From: Anaspis maculata
Taxonomy: Eukaryota > Arthropoda > Insecta > Coleoptera > Scraptiidae
DNA length: 64,000 bases
Assembly: GCA_949128115.1 (NCBI GenBank)
Contig: OX421963.1
Location: forward strand, 33,959,979-34,023,978
Direction of reading: 5' to 3'
Position 1 is the first letter of the stretch; the number at the start of each line of letters is the position of its first letter. The position numbers and the translations under genes were made by a program. Positions 46,060-57,812 of this stretch are shown piece by piece. Below the pieces are notes generated by a model. That model did not search any database. It was not told where the DNA came from and saw only the letters and a program-made list of their open reading frames with translations.

Positions 46060-49000
46060 CTAAATACCTGACCCATCCTCTAAGCCTACTCCGCGAATAA
46101 TTTTCCTAGTTCCCCTTATCCTCATACTTATTGCCCTGATCAGGCTGAATTCTATCCTGACTCGAACCCAGCATAAGATGGAAGAGTATGGCCTCTCCCA
46201 ACGCTCAGCTAAGGTGCATGCTATCCGCTTCAAAAAAGCTTTAAACTCCTTGTGCATTGCTCCCTCGCAGGAACAAACTAGGGGTGTGAAGGATCCCCTA
46301 ACATCTTCCGCAGCTCTATCGTATTTGGTGTGCTTCTCTCTGGCATGCTGGTTGGATATAGTTGTCCAGGATAGATTTCGAAGGCGGTAACTGGGAGCGT
46401 CAGCATCAACGATGCGGTTATCGAAGAACGCCACCCGTCCCGCCTCCCAAACCCCCCTTACCATCACATCCCCGATAAGAGCCGGTTGACTACTGCCAGG
46501 ATCAGCCATTCTCATTACTGGTTCACGTACAGCAGCTCCCCATACGAGCTCTGCTAATCGAGCACACTCGTCCCTGAGAGAGTCGTGACCGGCCTTCACT
46601 AACCCACCCTTCTTACACGTTAAGCCATGATGCAAATGGAATGCGGCCCCACATCCATCACAAGTGCTCGGCAGACCTAGCGGTTCTCTTCCATATCTTA
46701 GAGCTAGGGCATCCCTGAACTCATTCGGAGACAGATCGAAACCATCGGCCGCCGTCGGAATTACCGTGAGCCATTGTGATGTGCCAGCTTTTACCATTCG
46801 CGAAATCGTTCTCTGCCGTGAGGGAGGAAGTCGAGGTACTAATTCGTCTAGAGTTACTTTAGCTTCGTTCATCCTTCTCTTTCGCTCTCTATCCAGAACA
46901 TTCTTGACTTGCCTGCTGTGATCCAAGACATTCAGAGCCACACCCAATGTGACCGACTCCGTCAGAACAGAGGTTGCCTCCCGAGATGTAGCATGAGCTT
47001 CCGCGGCCTTTCTGACTGGGTTCTTCAAGTCCAAACCTCCAAACTTGGCAGGCAAAGTGAAGAGCTCATGCTCCAAAGGAGACACCTCTCTTCCAACAAT
47101 AGCCGGCACAAAGTATGTCTGAATTGCTTGGGACAGAGGCAAGTATTCGTTCTCGCAACCGTCAACTACTCGTTGGAGATAAGCCCATTCGTTTTGCAAC
47201 GATTTAACAAAGGCTGTATATGCAGCTTGTGGACTCTTTTCGCCAGCCTTTGCCAACTTCTTCACACATTCCACCCAGTCAGTTACCTTATTTCGAACAT
47301 ACTCTCTTTTATTGTCCGCATTTCCAATCATTTCTCCTAAAAATTTGTTGCTCTCAACTACTTTCACATTCAAATCTCTAAACGTCGCTTCCGCCTCTTC
47401 ACGCATCTCATTCTTCACAAGCAGAACACTTTTGGTTGGTTCTGGATGGTATCCACAGGAAGGTCCCCTGGCAATGAGTGTTTCAAACCATTCTTTCTTT
47501 CTTTCAATGGAACCAAAGCAAGCTGAATCATCAGCATACCAACTTTGAATCCATTTTGAAGGATCTTTCAAAGAGCGAATAAGTGGTAGAACTCCAATGG
47601 CGTACATCATCATGGCCAGCGGATCTCCCTGTGTAGTACCCTCCCGACTTAAGATGAAGTTACTCGCTTCACAAATCACAATTACAGCATATCCTCTGTA
47701 TGAATTGAATAAAAATCTGGCACATCTTGCCCACAGCACCCGAGCATTCCATAGTGCTACTGGTCTACTCAAAACATTGAAAGCGTTTTTAGCATCAACC
47801 AGTAGCAATATTTCACTATCGCCCGCCTCAAATAAATTCACGATACCATGCACAGCCCCCTCTATCCCGGCTTTCGTTCCCGCACATATTTGATCTGCAC
47901 CGCATTGTAGCTCAACATCCTCTCCTGTCACAAGCGCCATCGCTTTGGCCATGAGTCGTTGTAGCAGTTTGCCGATCCCGATGGGACGTACACCGGGACA
48001 TTTGTCCAAGGCTATTCCTCTTCTAGCAAAAATAGCTCTAATGGAATCCCAGTCAACAATTTCATTTGCCAGGCGACGGGTTAGGGAAGCCACAGCCTCG
48101 CGTAAACGATAACTGTGAGCTCCGTACCTTAATAACATTGTTTTCCATTGATCGGAATCCGTCCCACTTGGTCCAGCACCACCGTTCAGCCTCCGACCTA
48201 CACTCTCTACATGTCTACCAGTTACATCCACATCAACTAATATTGGCAACTCCGTACATTCAATAAAGGCTTCAGCGTTTGGAACAGCCTGATTTGGGTG
48301 TTTTTCTTCTAAAATATCGAAAACAGATTTGTCCCCTTGTTTAGAATTTGGATCTGAAATTCCTCCGCATCCTCGGCCAGTCACCCATCGTGTCGCATCA
48401 CGAATCTTCCCTTTTAATAATAATCTTGTAAAAATTCTGTAAATATGTTCTTCTTGTTCTCTAGGTGAGTTCTTCTGGTTGTTGTTGTTGTGGAATTTTA
48501 CATCACATCTCACAGCCTCAGCAACTAATTCTTCAGCATGTTCTGTTTCCCATAGTTCCATCCTATGCTTCAATAATCGTCGGATATCTGAACCTCCGCT
48601 AACCATTCTATCTCGCTGGAGAACACAACTGCAGAGAATGAATATTCTCTCTGAGGGCCATATACCATTTGCAACATCTCTTATCTCTCGAGCCAAGACG
48701 TCGACGAATTGTCTCCCTACAGCGCCCTGAGGTAGATCATATTGTTTTCCTCTTAGTTTAATTATTTGTTTCCATAATGTCCGCCATCGGGAGTCAGCAC
48801 CACCTTCACAGTTTATCAAATCAGCTCCAAAAGCACGCTGCATCACCTCGGCAATGTGCTGGGGCATGGAATGGTCTTCATCAGCATCTTCCCGTTCTTC
48901 TTCAATCTGACGTTTGTTCTGACATCTGGGACCGCAATTTGCTGAGCACTCCTTCCCACTCCTTTTGCAAGAACAGCGTGTTGTTATGCACTGGGCTTGT

Positions 49001-49230
49001 TTGCTGCATAGGCAGCAACCCTCTGAGCAGTCTATTTCCATTAGGTTTGCTTTTTTTCGAAGTATTTTTCGAGGAACGATGTTTGACGTTTCAAAATTCT
49101 CTTCAATTTTTTGACTTCTTTTGTTTGTAAAATGTAAAATTAATTGCTGAGCGTGAAGTTTCCTTCTGTTGTCACGTAAATAACTTGTTAACGAAGCAAA
49201 CGTTTCAAAGAGGTTCAAGCACCGATTCAC
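46060..49230 (-). CDS. Reverse transcriptase with CXC-type Cys domain and nuclease-like C-terminus
   Basis: Intact 1056-codon frame. Residues 68-105 form a cysteine cluster (C73-L-C75, C81, C86-S-C88, C95, C99, C103-x-N105), the spacing of a Tesmin/TSO1 CXC DNA-binding motif. A reverse transcriptase follows: RPIGIGKLLQR near 415, catalytic Asp479 in LLLVDAKNAFN, GTTQGDPLAM near 531-540 and YADD at 565-568. A Cys/His motif CDGCGAAFHLHHGLTC (857-872) precedes a segment with FFDNR (935-939), which I read as a restriction-like endonuclease. Together these suggest a site-nicking non-LTR retrotransposon from a little-named metazoan family. I know the C-terminal pattern from similar reverse transcriptases; the CXC module is unusual. 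No poly(A) tail or target duplication was found, so the element's ends are undefined. Confidence 0.85.
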   Translation of the reverse strand: MNRCLNLFETFASLTSYLRDNRRKLHAQQLILHFTNKRSQKIEENFETSNIVPRKILRKKANLMEIDCSEGCCLCSKQAQCITTRCSCKRSGKECSANCGPRCQNKRQIEEEREDADEDHSMPQHIAEVMQRAFGADLINCEGGADSRWRTLWKQIIKLRGKQYDLPQGAVGRQFVDVLAREIRDVANGIWPSERIFILCSCVLQRDRMVSGGSDIRRLLKHRMELWETEHAEELVAEAVRCDVKFHNNNNQKNSPREQEEHIYRIFTRLLLKGKIRDATRWVTGRGCGGISDPNSKQGDKSVFDILEEKHPNQAVPNAEAFIECTELPILVDVDVTGRHVESVGRRLNGGAGPSGTDSDQWKTMLLRYGAHSYRLREAVASLTRRLANEIVDWDSIRAIFARRGIALDKCPGVRPIGIGKLLQRLMAKAMALVTGEDVELQCGADQICAGTKAGIEGAVHGIVNLFEAGDSEILLLVDAKNAFNVLSRPVALWNARVLWARCARFLFNSYRGYAVIVICEASNFILSREGTTQGDPLAMMMYAIGVLPLIRSLKDPSKWIQSWYADDSACFGSIERKKEWFETLIARGPSCGYHPEPTKSVLLVKNEMREEAEATFRDLNVKVVESNKFLGEMIGNADNKREYVRNKVTDWVECVKKLAKAGEKSPQAAYTAFVKSLQNEWAYLQRVVDGCENEYLPLSQAIQTYFVPAIVGREVSPLEHELFTLPAKFGGLDLKNPVRKAAEAHATSREATSVLTESVTLGVALNVLDHSRQVKNVLDRERKRRMNEAKVTLDELVPRLPPSRQRTISRMVKAGTSQWLTVIPTAADGFDLSPNEFRDALALRYGREPLGLPSTCDGCGAAFHLHHGLTCKKGGLVKAGHDSLRDECARLAELVWGAAVREPVMRMADPGSSQPALIGDVMVRGVWEAGRVAFFDNRIVDADAPSYRLRNLSWTTISNQHAREKHTKYDRAAEDVRGSFTPLVCSCEGAMHKEFKAFLKRIACTLAERWERPYSSILCWVRVRIEFSLIRAISMRIRGTRKIIRGVGLEDGSGI

Positions 49231-51059
49231 GCTGACTTGATCAATGCATTACTGGAGTGACTTCTCTGTCATTTCATCACAACTCATTCACACTTGACTT
49301 TTGTTTAGATCATTTGGGAAGAGATTTTCCAGCAATCAACCAGGCTATACGCATGGGTTTCTTTGACGTGTTCTTTCCATGGGTGCCTGTCAGCGAATAC
49401 GTCACTTTTCCTTTACGATTAAATTGACAGTTTCACATGTTTCATGATTTTTGGTTTTGTTCTGCTAATCTGATTTTGTGTTCATTTTATTGTTGTAAAT
49501 TCCTGAATTGTCTAAATAATTTGTAATGATTTTTTATTGTTTCATTTGTTTGTGTTTTGTTGTTCTTCATTCATGTTGTGTCATTTTATCACTGTCAATT
49601 TATTGTTGTGAGGTGTTTTGAAAAAAGAAACAAATTCATTCAAAACTTTGCTAATTGATTTTCAATAAACATTCATTTTGCTTGCATTCCATTCGCGTTT
49701 CATTCAAGAATCAAACCTCATTCCCAACGACACGTTCTCATCTCGAGTAAGAACTCAACACAACGTAGGTAAAATGTAAACGATGTGGGGAAGAGAAGAA
49801 ACAACGACGATCACTGCCAACATCGAAAAGTGGGTTACATTACAGAAGTGGTGCCGTGACCAGGATATACTACAGAAATGATGTCGTGACCACGGTACAC
49901 TACAAACTGTCAAGCCGTGATTGCCGTCTGTCAACAAAACCGGCGCATGCTTCCCTTACATGAAGAGGGCCAGGAACTACCTGATAACATAACGATTCCA
50001 GGTCCTTATGACGTCGCTATGACTTCTTCTCACTATCCGCGCAGCTTCTCTCATTGAGTCCTCGCTGACGTAACGTAACAATACGAACACGACCAAAAGG
50101 TAATATTGGGTTTCGTATCATTTTCACGAAGTTTCTGTGTAGTTTGGTAGTACGACCAATATCAACTGATTTTTAGTGTATTCAATCAAAAAGAACTTCT
50201 TTATAAATTTGCTACCCTCTGTTTCTTTTCGTTTCTTTTTGTTTTGCTTTTTTTTTGTATGTGTTGTTTTGATCGTATTCATCACTATCAGTGATTTTTA
50301 CAATAAAGTTATTGTTAGATTCCCGGGAGGCGGGAATCGTAGTATGCAGAACTTCCTTTGATGAGTTTGATGTGTGTATAGGAACCTAATGCTCTGGCCA
50401 AGAATAGAGCGTAGCATCATAGAAACATTCACATTCCACGTTCAATCGCGCGCAATACTTTCAAATGACAGTTAAGGGTATGTTTTGCCGAGGGGAGTAT
50501 CAGAAGCATTGATAGGAACATTGAAAAAATTCTGTTTGCAGTGCGTGTTGAGAATTGCTCACTCTTTCAAATGTCCCTCTTTAAGATGATACATCATCAA
50601 AATTTCGACCTCACAAACGGATTCAGACAATACCAATTTGTGGAATCAACGTGATGCACATCTCTTAATCATTTCTTTCTAGGTAAAAATAAATTTTTGT
50701 GATCTGTCAAAGAAGTTTTTTTTCATATTGAAAAATATCCGGGACAAAGCAACAAACGCTGTCAGAAGTTCACGGCAGGTGCATTATTCTCATTCACAAT
50801 AAATAAAACAATACTGATAGGCGGTATGGTAGGACTTCTAGCATTTTCAACATTCAGGAGCCCCCAGGTCCCCTTCCGGTAAAAATTTGGCCTGGTTTTC
50901 TACCTTCCATCTAAAAGAGAGGAAGGTACATATTCTGAGTATGTATACCTACTGAATTTCATGCTTTCATCAATATTTGCAAGGTTCATTCCGATACGGG
51001 TTCTTGGCATCCATAACGCCAATTTTTTTTACGACAATTTGGGAACCAAACACGCCTTA
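49231..51059. other. Upstream flank of the reverse transcriptase gene, nothing else recognised
   Basis: The first few hundred bases on this side may be the element's 5' untranslated region. T-rich TTTGTTTTGTT-type text lies at 49440-49570, with degenerate repeats of ACCACGGTACACTAC type near 49850-49910. No further gene is supported. Confidence 0.35.
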
Positions 51060-51393
51060 ACGATGGACTTGAATTGGTAAAATAAGGCGTTGCGGAATCA
51101 ATCGCTGTGGGTTTATTCCTTGACAGAAATTCACCATTCAGGTCTCTTTCGAAAGCTAGAAGGGTGTTCTTTGGTTTGAGCCCATTGGCATTTCCAGACT
51201 TCAGAAATAATTTTCTCAAATTTTGAAGTTTTCCAATTTTTTATTTTATTTTGGGAATGACAATGAGCTCAAACCAAAGTACACCATTGTTGCTTCCGAA
51301 AGAGACCTGAATGGTAAATTTCTGTCAAGGAATACAACCACAGGAGCTATTGATTCCGCAAGGCCATATTTTGCCAATTTAACTCCGTCTCTA
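51060..51393. repeat. Palindrome F, 0.33 kb
   Basis: The arms meet near 51225. Both arms encode the same peptide in opposite directions: SERDLNGKFLSRN on the plus strand and FERDLNGEFLSRN on the minus strand. The outer limits are GATGGACTTGAATTGG (left) and CCAATTTAACTCCGTC (right). Shared peptide spelling follows from the DNA symmetry and does not prove coding. Confidence 0.75.
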
Positions 51394-51685
51394 ACACATC
51401 CAATGGAACCGTGTAAGACTTTTAATCTGCCTCAGAAGTATCCATATTATCGTGAACACGAATTCAGACGAAACATGGAGCCCAAGTCGCCATCATCTTT
51501 AATGCAACGCCCAAAAGCTGAAACACTGTTACGGGTTTTTGCTGATGGGAGTGAAGGTGGTCCACGATAGGAGGTTAGGGACAAAAAGAATGAAAGAAAC
51601 TGTTATCAAGCTCAGCGCAGAGAATCTCCGAGATACCGCATGTGTGCTCGCGTTGAGAAAAGTATTAGTTTTGGTTTTGGAAAAT

Positions 51686-53124
51686 TAGTCCAGGAATTAT
51701 AGAAAAAATAGCGAACAAAAATGAAAGTCAGCCGGATTTTTGTATATGAGCTCAGTTAAGCAAGTAGTTTAACATACTAAAAGTCCTCAAGAATCCGGTG
51801 TGAGCTTCGGCCGTTGTGGCCTCGAGAAGAACTTGAGGATCAGTTTTTCGCGTATATCTCGTGAACAATAGCACTTGAGGGAAAAGTTTCCGGAAAGAAA
51901 CTGTTGAAAATTTTATTGTCTACAAGAAAGGTCCTCACACATTTCATCGTCAGTCTTCTCCTTCTTCGTCGAAACACAAGAAAATCAAAATAGTTCAGAT
52001 GCTCGATGCTGAAGACTACAAGGACCTTGAGTTTTATGATAGCGGAGTGCCACTTCGTAGAGGTGTTGTTTGATCCACTCTCTTTTGATTGAAACTTGAA
52101 GCCATCAATACGAACTATGCCGGCGGCATATACAGGGTGGAATAAAAATAAAAAGTTGAACAAATGTACCTCAAGAACCAAAATAGGTGAAGACATGTAA
52201 ATCGCCAAAAATATTTCTTATATCATGGTCATGAAGTCGTCGTAAACTTGGATCAAATATGTTGAGCGGTTTTTGAAATATCTTCGGAAGACTGAAGTCG
52301 TTACGAAACAAAAATAGTTTTCCGTGTATCAGTAATTCTTCAGATATTGAATCGAAACTTGGTGTTTTGAATCAAAACAATGATCAATTTTATTTAAAAT
52401 GAAGCAACAGTGAAAAACCCTCTCTAGGCCAACTACTTTTAGAAAAAACTTAGTCAACTTTTTTCCTGATAAGTAGACAAAATTTTTTTTTTCTGGTAAC
52501 AACTCCAGTCTTTTGAAGTTAATTCAAGAACGGCTGAAGATATTTAATTCAAGTTTACGACGACTTCATAACCATGAAATCAGGATTATTTATGACGATT
52601 TACATGTCTTCACCTATTTTGGTTCTTGAGGTACATTTGTAAAACTTTTTATTTTTATTCCACCCTGTATATGCCGCCGGCATAGTTCATATTGATGGCT
52701 TCGAGTTTCAATCAAAAGAGAGTGGATCAAACAACACCTCTACGAAGTGGCACTCCGCTATCATAAAACTCAAGGTCCATACAGTCTTCAGCATCGAGCA
52801 TCTGGACTATTTTGATTTTCTTGTGTTTTGACAAAGAAGGAGAGGACTGACGATGAAATGTGTAAGGACCTTTCTTGTAGACAATAAAATTACCAACAAT
52901 TTCTTCCCGAGAACTTCTTACCCAAGTGCTATTGTTCACGAGATATACGCGAAAAACTGATCCTCAAGTTCTTCTCGAGGCCACAACGGCCGAAGCTCAC
53001 ACCGGATTCTTGAGGACTTTTAGTATGTGAAATTACATGCTTAACTGACCTTATATACAAAAATCCGGCTGACTTTCCTTTTTGTTCGTTATTTGCGATT
53101 TTAACAGCTAAAATTCCTGGACTA
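51686..53124. repeat. Palindrome G with internal CAGGGTG/CACCCTG pair
   Basis: The outer limits are TAGTCCAGGAATT and AATTCCTGGACTA. Inside, TA-CAGGGTGGAATAAAA at 52133 faces TTTTATTCCACCCTG-TA ending 52667, and the symmetry runs unbroken across these boundaries (GCCGGCGGCATA facing TATGCCGCCGGC). The centre is near 52400. The outer arms (about 450 bases each) contain AGAAGAACTTGAGGATCAG and its complement with only scattered differences. Confidence 0.87.
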
Positions 53125-54120
53125 AATAGAATATAGTGAAATCGACTGCGGTCGGATATACCTACCTATGTCTTTTCTCAACCCCGTGAGGAAAGCGCTG
53201 TTTTTGGGAAATTTGGAATATTATTGTTGGCCGCAGAGTTTCCGTAAGAACTAAAGTCTATCCTAGACGATATTTTGTTGCACACAGATGGTAAACCTTG
53301 GAGGTATAAAATGCCGTGAAGTATCTTATTTATTGTTGCAAAAGTCAATTTAATTTCTAGGCTATTTTTCTCGGGATTAAGCCGATTAAGTATTGAACTC
53401 TCCATGCGACAATTCGGCATGTAGAGGGCCTCGGCGCATATTGTTTCCTAGCCTGCCTTCTGTCTTCGTGGACGTATACTGTTGACGCCCACCTCAGCAC
53501 CGCCTGTTCCGCCATCGTCTTCAATAAACGGAAAATATTGAAATCAGGACCGAGGACTTTCCTTACGCACCTTTTAGTAATTTAGGAAGCGTCCGCTCTG
53601 AAGGAATAAAATCACTTGGCGCCCGGACACCAATCACCACCACGACCCCGACCCTCGAGCTATCTGGTGCATCGCTTCATTATCCTGGCCCAGTAATGAG
53701 GCCTAGAAAGGAGGTAATAATACGTTGTTATCAGTTATCACTCACTACATCAGGACTTCCAAATGCCATTGCAGCGTACCAGCTCCAACTATGTCATGTT
53801 CATGTCTGCGCGTATTGACTCCATCTGAACACCTCAAGCACAAACTTCTCAATTGAATAATTCCTGCGTCGACAAAAACTCTTAGAGTGGGCACTGGAGA
53901 TCCCATAACTTATTATCAAAAGTGAGTCTCTCAAGCTGAAGTATTAGTTTTGGTTCGGTTTGACTGAGAAGCATTCAAATATTTAGTTGGATTGTAAGTA
54001 TAGGACGATTTTGGTGTGCGATTTCAATTGTATGCTGGTAACTACAACGTGGAAGCTTAACAACACTAGGAAGACGCAGGCCAATCGGCAACAAGCAGGT
54101 AAGAATAAGTGTGACATTAT
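53125..54120. other. Non-coding stretch, nothing recognised
   Basis: No supportable gene or RNA; short frames only. Confidence 0.35.
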
Positions 54121-54266
54121 CCTCGGGTTCCACCAAACTTTTATCAGCGTGATAACTTTATCACTCTGATAAGTAACTAAGCAACTGGCTATCCTATTGG
54201 CTAGTGCATAGCAACTATCAGCGTGATAGATTTAATCTGCTCTTAAAATTCTGGTGGAACCCGAGG
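54121..54266. mobile_element. 146-bp MITE
   Basis: CCTCGGGTTCCACCA at the left faces TGGTGGAACCCGAGG at the right, a perfect 15-bp inverted repeat, with TAT directly outside on both sides. ATCAGCGTGATAA occurs twice inside. A 3-bp duplication would fit a PIF/Harbinger-type element, but TAT is not the usual TWA, so the class is uncertain. Confidence 0.75.
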
Positions 54267-55914
54267 TATATGTTAGTATTATGGATACCGGGTGATCATT
54301 TGAAAAGTATCCACCCGTAATAACTGCCGATTCTCAGTAAACATTTATTCTCTTCGAGCAAAAACAGGCTGATTTTTATTTCGAGGGGGACATCTAAAAC
54401 ATACATTGGCCATTATTAATGTTTGAATCCTATTGTTGGGTACGTTGTATTACACTAATACATTGGCCAGTTTCTAGCTTCAGCATCTTCGCCCTCATCA
54501 ATCCCAACCTCGAAATTCCAAATGACATCACCTACTTTGCAACACATCAAATTGAAGAGAAATCAATTCTTTTCGAGGAAATTTTTTTTTGAAATTTCCA
54601 ACCCCACTCTTCATTTTCCGAAAATTCACTGATAGTCCTAGCGGTATAAGCAAAATTCCATAAAAATGGCTCTAATTGTGACAAAAGTGTGAAATTTGGT
54701 GTGTGGACTCCTAAAAGCATTTAAAAGGTTTTTAGAAGGGGAGCCAAGAAAAATTTTGATTTTGAATTTTCAATTTTTTGTGACGTCATTTTTTTAAATA
54801 TTTTTTTTATTTTTGGAACTTTCCAAAATTTTTCACTTTTGTTATTGTATTATGGCGAGTAATTGCTTAATCCAAGAAACGAAAGGGAAAATTTGCGAAA
54901 AAAATTGACTGAACTGAAATGATGACGTTTTTTGTAAAAATCAAACTTTTCCATTTTTTTCGAAAAATATTGTGAATATGTAAAAAATAAAAGATGGCAA
55001 TTATTCCTTAAGAAAAGCCCTCTCAGAAGTTTTGGAAGTGTTTCTTAAAATTCCAAGCCATTTCCAAGATATTTGGAAAAATGTTATTTCTTGCAATTGT
55101 TTCTTCGTATTAGCTCCTATTACATCAAACACATCACAGGGTTCTTTTTTTCTTGGAAATATACTTAGGAATGATCAGACCAAAGATTTCTTAGAGGTTT
55201 ATTGTAAATTGTGATTTTTCCATTGGCGTAGATCATGAAAATTCGAACCATTTCTACCCTCCCGCCGTACTTCTACACCACTCGATTATTTAAAAAATAT
55301 ATGACATTTTGGCATCATGATCATCCAAGATCACCTAGTATGGCACTTCTTTTGAAAACAAGATGAGATCGACGCGACGATCTTGAGCACACAATTTTTC
55401 TGCTGATCAGATCGACTGCTAAATATTACATTTTGTATCACCTCCTTGATTATCTCCATCATGACTGTTTTAGATACATTATAGTTTATTGTTCCCCCAA
55501 ACTGGAAATTATTCACTTCATCAACTGTAAAGTTGGTTGAGTGGCCATCAGTGACGTCGAAGGCATACATACCATCGCATCTAAACAGGTCAGCAATTGA
55601 AGTGAGCCATCCAAAAATTTTGTTTTTTTTCAAATATAAATATCAGCGGAAAGAAGCAACCGATTTCAAGACGGTTTACAATGTCTGATAGAGTGATTCT
55701 TTGTTCAATTACGATGTGTGGTGTCAGCTTTTTCTATTGTCGGCAATGTATGTGATATACAGGGTGAGAACGGAAGATGTACTGAAATAGTCAATTTTGT
55801 ATCATGTGCAACTATTCTAAAAATGATATCAGACTTTTTGTGACTTCATATTTGGAAAGCTCGAACCAATGTCTCGGAACGGTTTTTCAAATTCCCGTCT
55901 GTCTCTTCCAATTA

Positions 55915-56482
55915 CAGGGTGATTCTAGAATATTTTTTTTGGTTTTGCACTGATAATGGACTTTCTTGTTCTCCGATTTTCAAAATATGAACAGCGAATT
56001 CAAACTTATTCTTCGGGAAATGGAGTCTGAAAGTCAAAATCGACTCAAAACAAACATTCGAAACAATGGACTTCACCAAAGATAATCCAAATATGAAGTA
56101 CGCTCGGGATCACTTGAACATTCGATGTACTTTTCGCTTGTATCCTTTCCGTAATCATGCGGTTGTGAATTCGGTTCCATCACCGACCATTCTTGACTGG
56201 TACAAGCGAAAACTACGTCGAAATGTTTGGAGTGAACCGTTCGTTTGAAAAGCGGTTGATTTTGTCATATACATAGTTTCCATCCAAACCAGATCCCGAG
56301 TGTACCTACTTCATATTTGGGTTACCTTTGGTAGAGTCCATTGTTTCGAATGTTTTTTTGAGTCGAATATGATTTTCAGGCTCCATCTAAGAATAAGCTT
56401 CAATTTGCCGTCTATATTTTGAAAATTGGATAACAAGGAATCTCATCATCAGTGCAAAACCACATTTTTTCAGACCACCCTG
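55915..56482. repeat. Inner layer of palindrome H (CAGGGTG ends)
   Basis: TA-CAGGGTGATTC faces ACCACCCTG-TA. It encloses the unpaired loop and a 60-codon plus-strand frame. Confidence 0.75.
56066..56248 (+). pseudogene. 60-codon frame in palindrome H loop, DUF4817/HTH-like
   Basis: The frame starts MDFTKDN and contains NSVPSPTILDWYKR. This resembles, by eye, the V-P-S-x-x-T-I-x-x-W helix-turn-helix region of DUF4817 domains found beside insect mariner-type transposases. About half of the frame lies in the paired arm and half in the unpaired loop. If the resemblance is real, it is a remnant of a transposase N-terminus left at the centre of the palindrome. Alternative: chance frame. I hold this loosely. 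Confidence 0.3.
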
Positions 56483-57812
56483 TAACTTAAAGAGATAGAC
56501 GGGAATTCAAAAAACCGTTTCGAGACAATGAGTCGAGCTTTCTAAATATGAAGTCACAAAAAGTCTGGTGTCATTTTTACAATAGTTACCCATGATTTAA
56601 ACTTAACCATTTCCGTATAGCTCCCGTTTTCACCCTGTATATCATGTATATTGCCGACAATAGAAAAAGCTAACATCAAACATTGTAGAGTAAGGATCAC
56701 TCTATTAGATGTCGTTAACCGTTTTGAAATCGGTTGCGTCTTTCAGCTGATATTTATATTTGAAAGGGAATAAAAATTTTGGGTGGCCCACTTCAATTGC
56801 TGACCTGTTTATTTTGTAATTATTGCGGTTTGGAACATACGAACATACCTACCTATTTGTTTGTTAATATTTATATTTTATTCGACAAGATGATCATCAC
56901 AAGCCACCTGTTACGAAATCCTGTTCAAAAACTCTGGGGGGGACAATCAACTAAAATTTATCTAAAACAGTCATGATGGAGATGATCGAGGAGATGATAC
57001 AAGATGCAATGTTTCGCAGTCGATCTGATCAGCAAAAAAATTGCGTGCTTTTCATATGAAGTGTCATGTTAGGTGATCTTGGATGATCATAATGCCAAAA
57101 TGTCATATATTTTCCAAATAATCGAGTGGTGTAGAAAGTACGGCGAGAGGGTAGAACTGGTTCGAATTTCTATGATCTACGCCACTGGAAAAATTACAAT
57201 TCACAATGAACTTCTTAGAATCCTTCGGTCTGATCGTTCTGAAGTATATTTTTAAGAAAAAAGAACCCTCTTATGTGTTTGATGAAATAGGAGCTAATAC
57301 GAAAAAACAGTCGCAAGAAATAACATATTTCTAAATATCTCGAAAACGGCTTGGAATTTGGAGAAACACTTCCATAACTTCTGATAGGGCTTCTTTTGAG
57401 GGATAATTGCCCTCTCTAATTTTTTACATATTCACAATATTTTTCGAAAAAAATGGAAAAATTGATTTTTACAAAAAACGCCATCATTTCAGTTCAATCA
57501 ATTTTTTTCGCAAATTTTTTCTTTCGTTTTTTGGATTAAGCAATAACCCACCATAATACAAAAGTAAAAGTCAAAATTTTTGAATAGTTGCAAAAATGAA
57601 AAAAAATAAATAAAAAAAATGACGTCACAAAAAATTAAAAAATTGAAATCAAAATGTTTCTTGGCTCCCCTTCTAAAAACCTTTTAAATGCTTTTAGGAG
57701 TCTACACATCAAATTTGACACTTTTGTCACAATTAGAGCCATTTTTACGTGTACCGCTAGGACTATGAGTGTCCAATTGATTATTCTAGATCCCTTAATT
57801 CTCTTTAATGTA

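Larger units (their letters stand above)
55760..56637. repeat. Middle layer of palindrome H (CAGGGTG ends)
   Basis: TA-CAGGGTGAGAACGG faces CCCGTTTTCACCCTG-TA. The band between this layer and the next is about 150 bases on each side and pairs well (ACTTCATATTTGGAAAGCTC and its diverged complement). Confidence 0.8.

Noticed and set aside
55331..55633. 100-codon minus-strand frame in palindrome H
   Set aside because: Lies in a palindrome arm, is not preserved in the other arm and has no recognisable domain.
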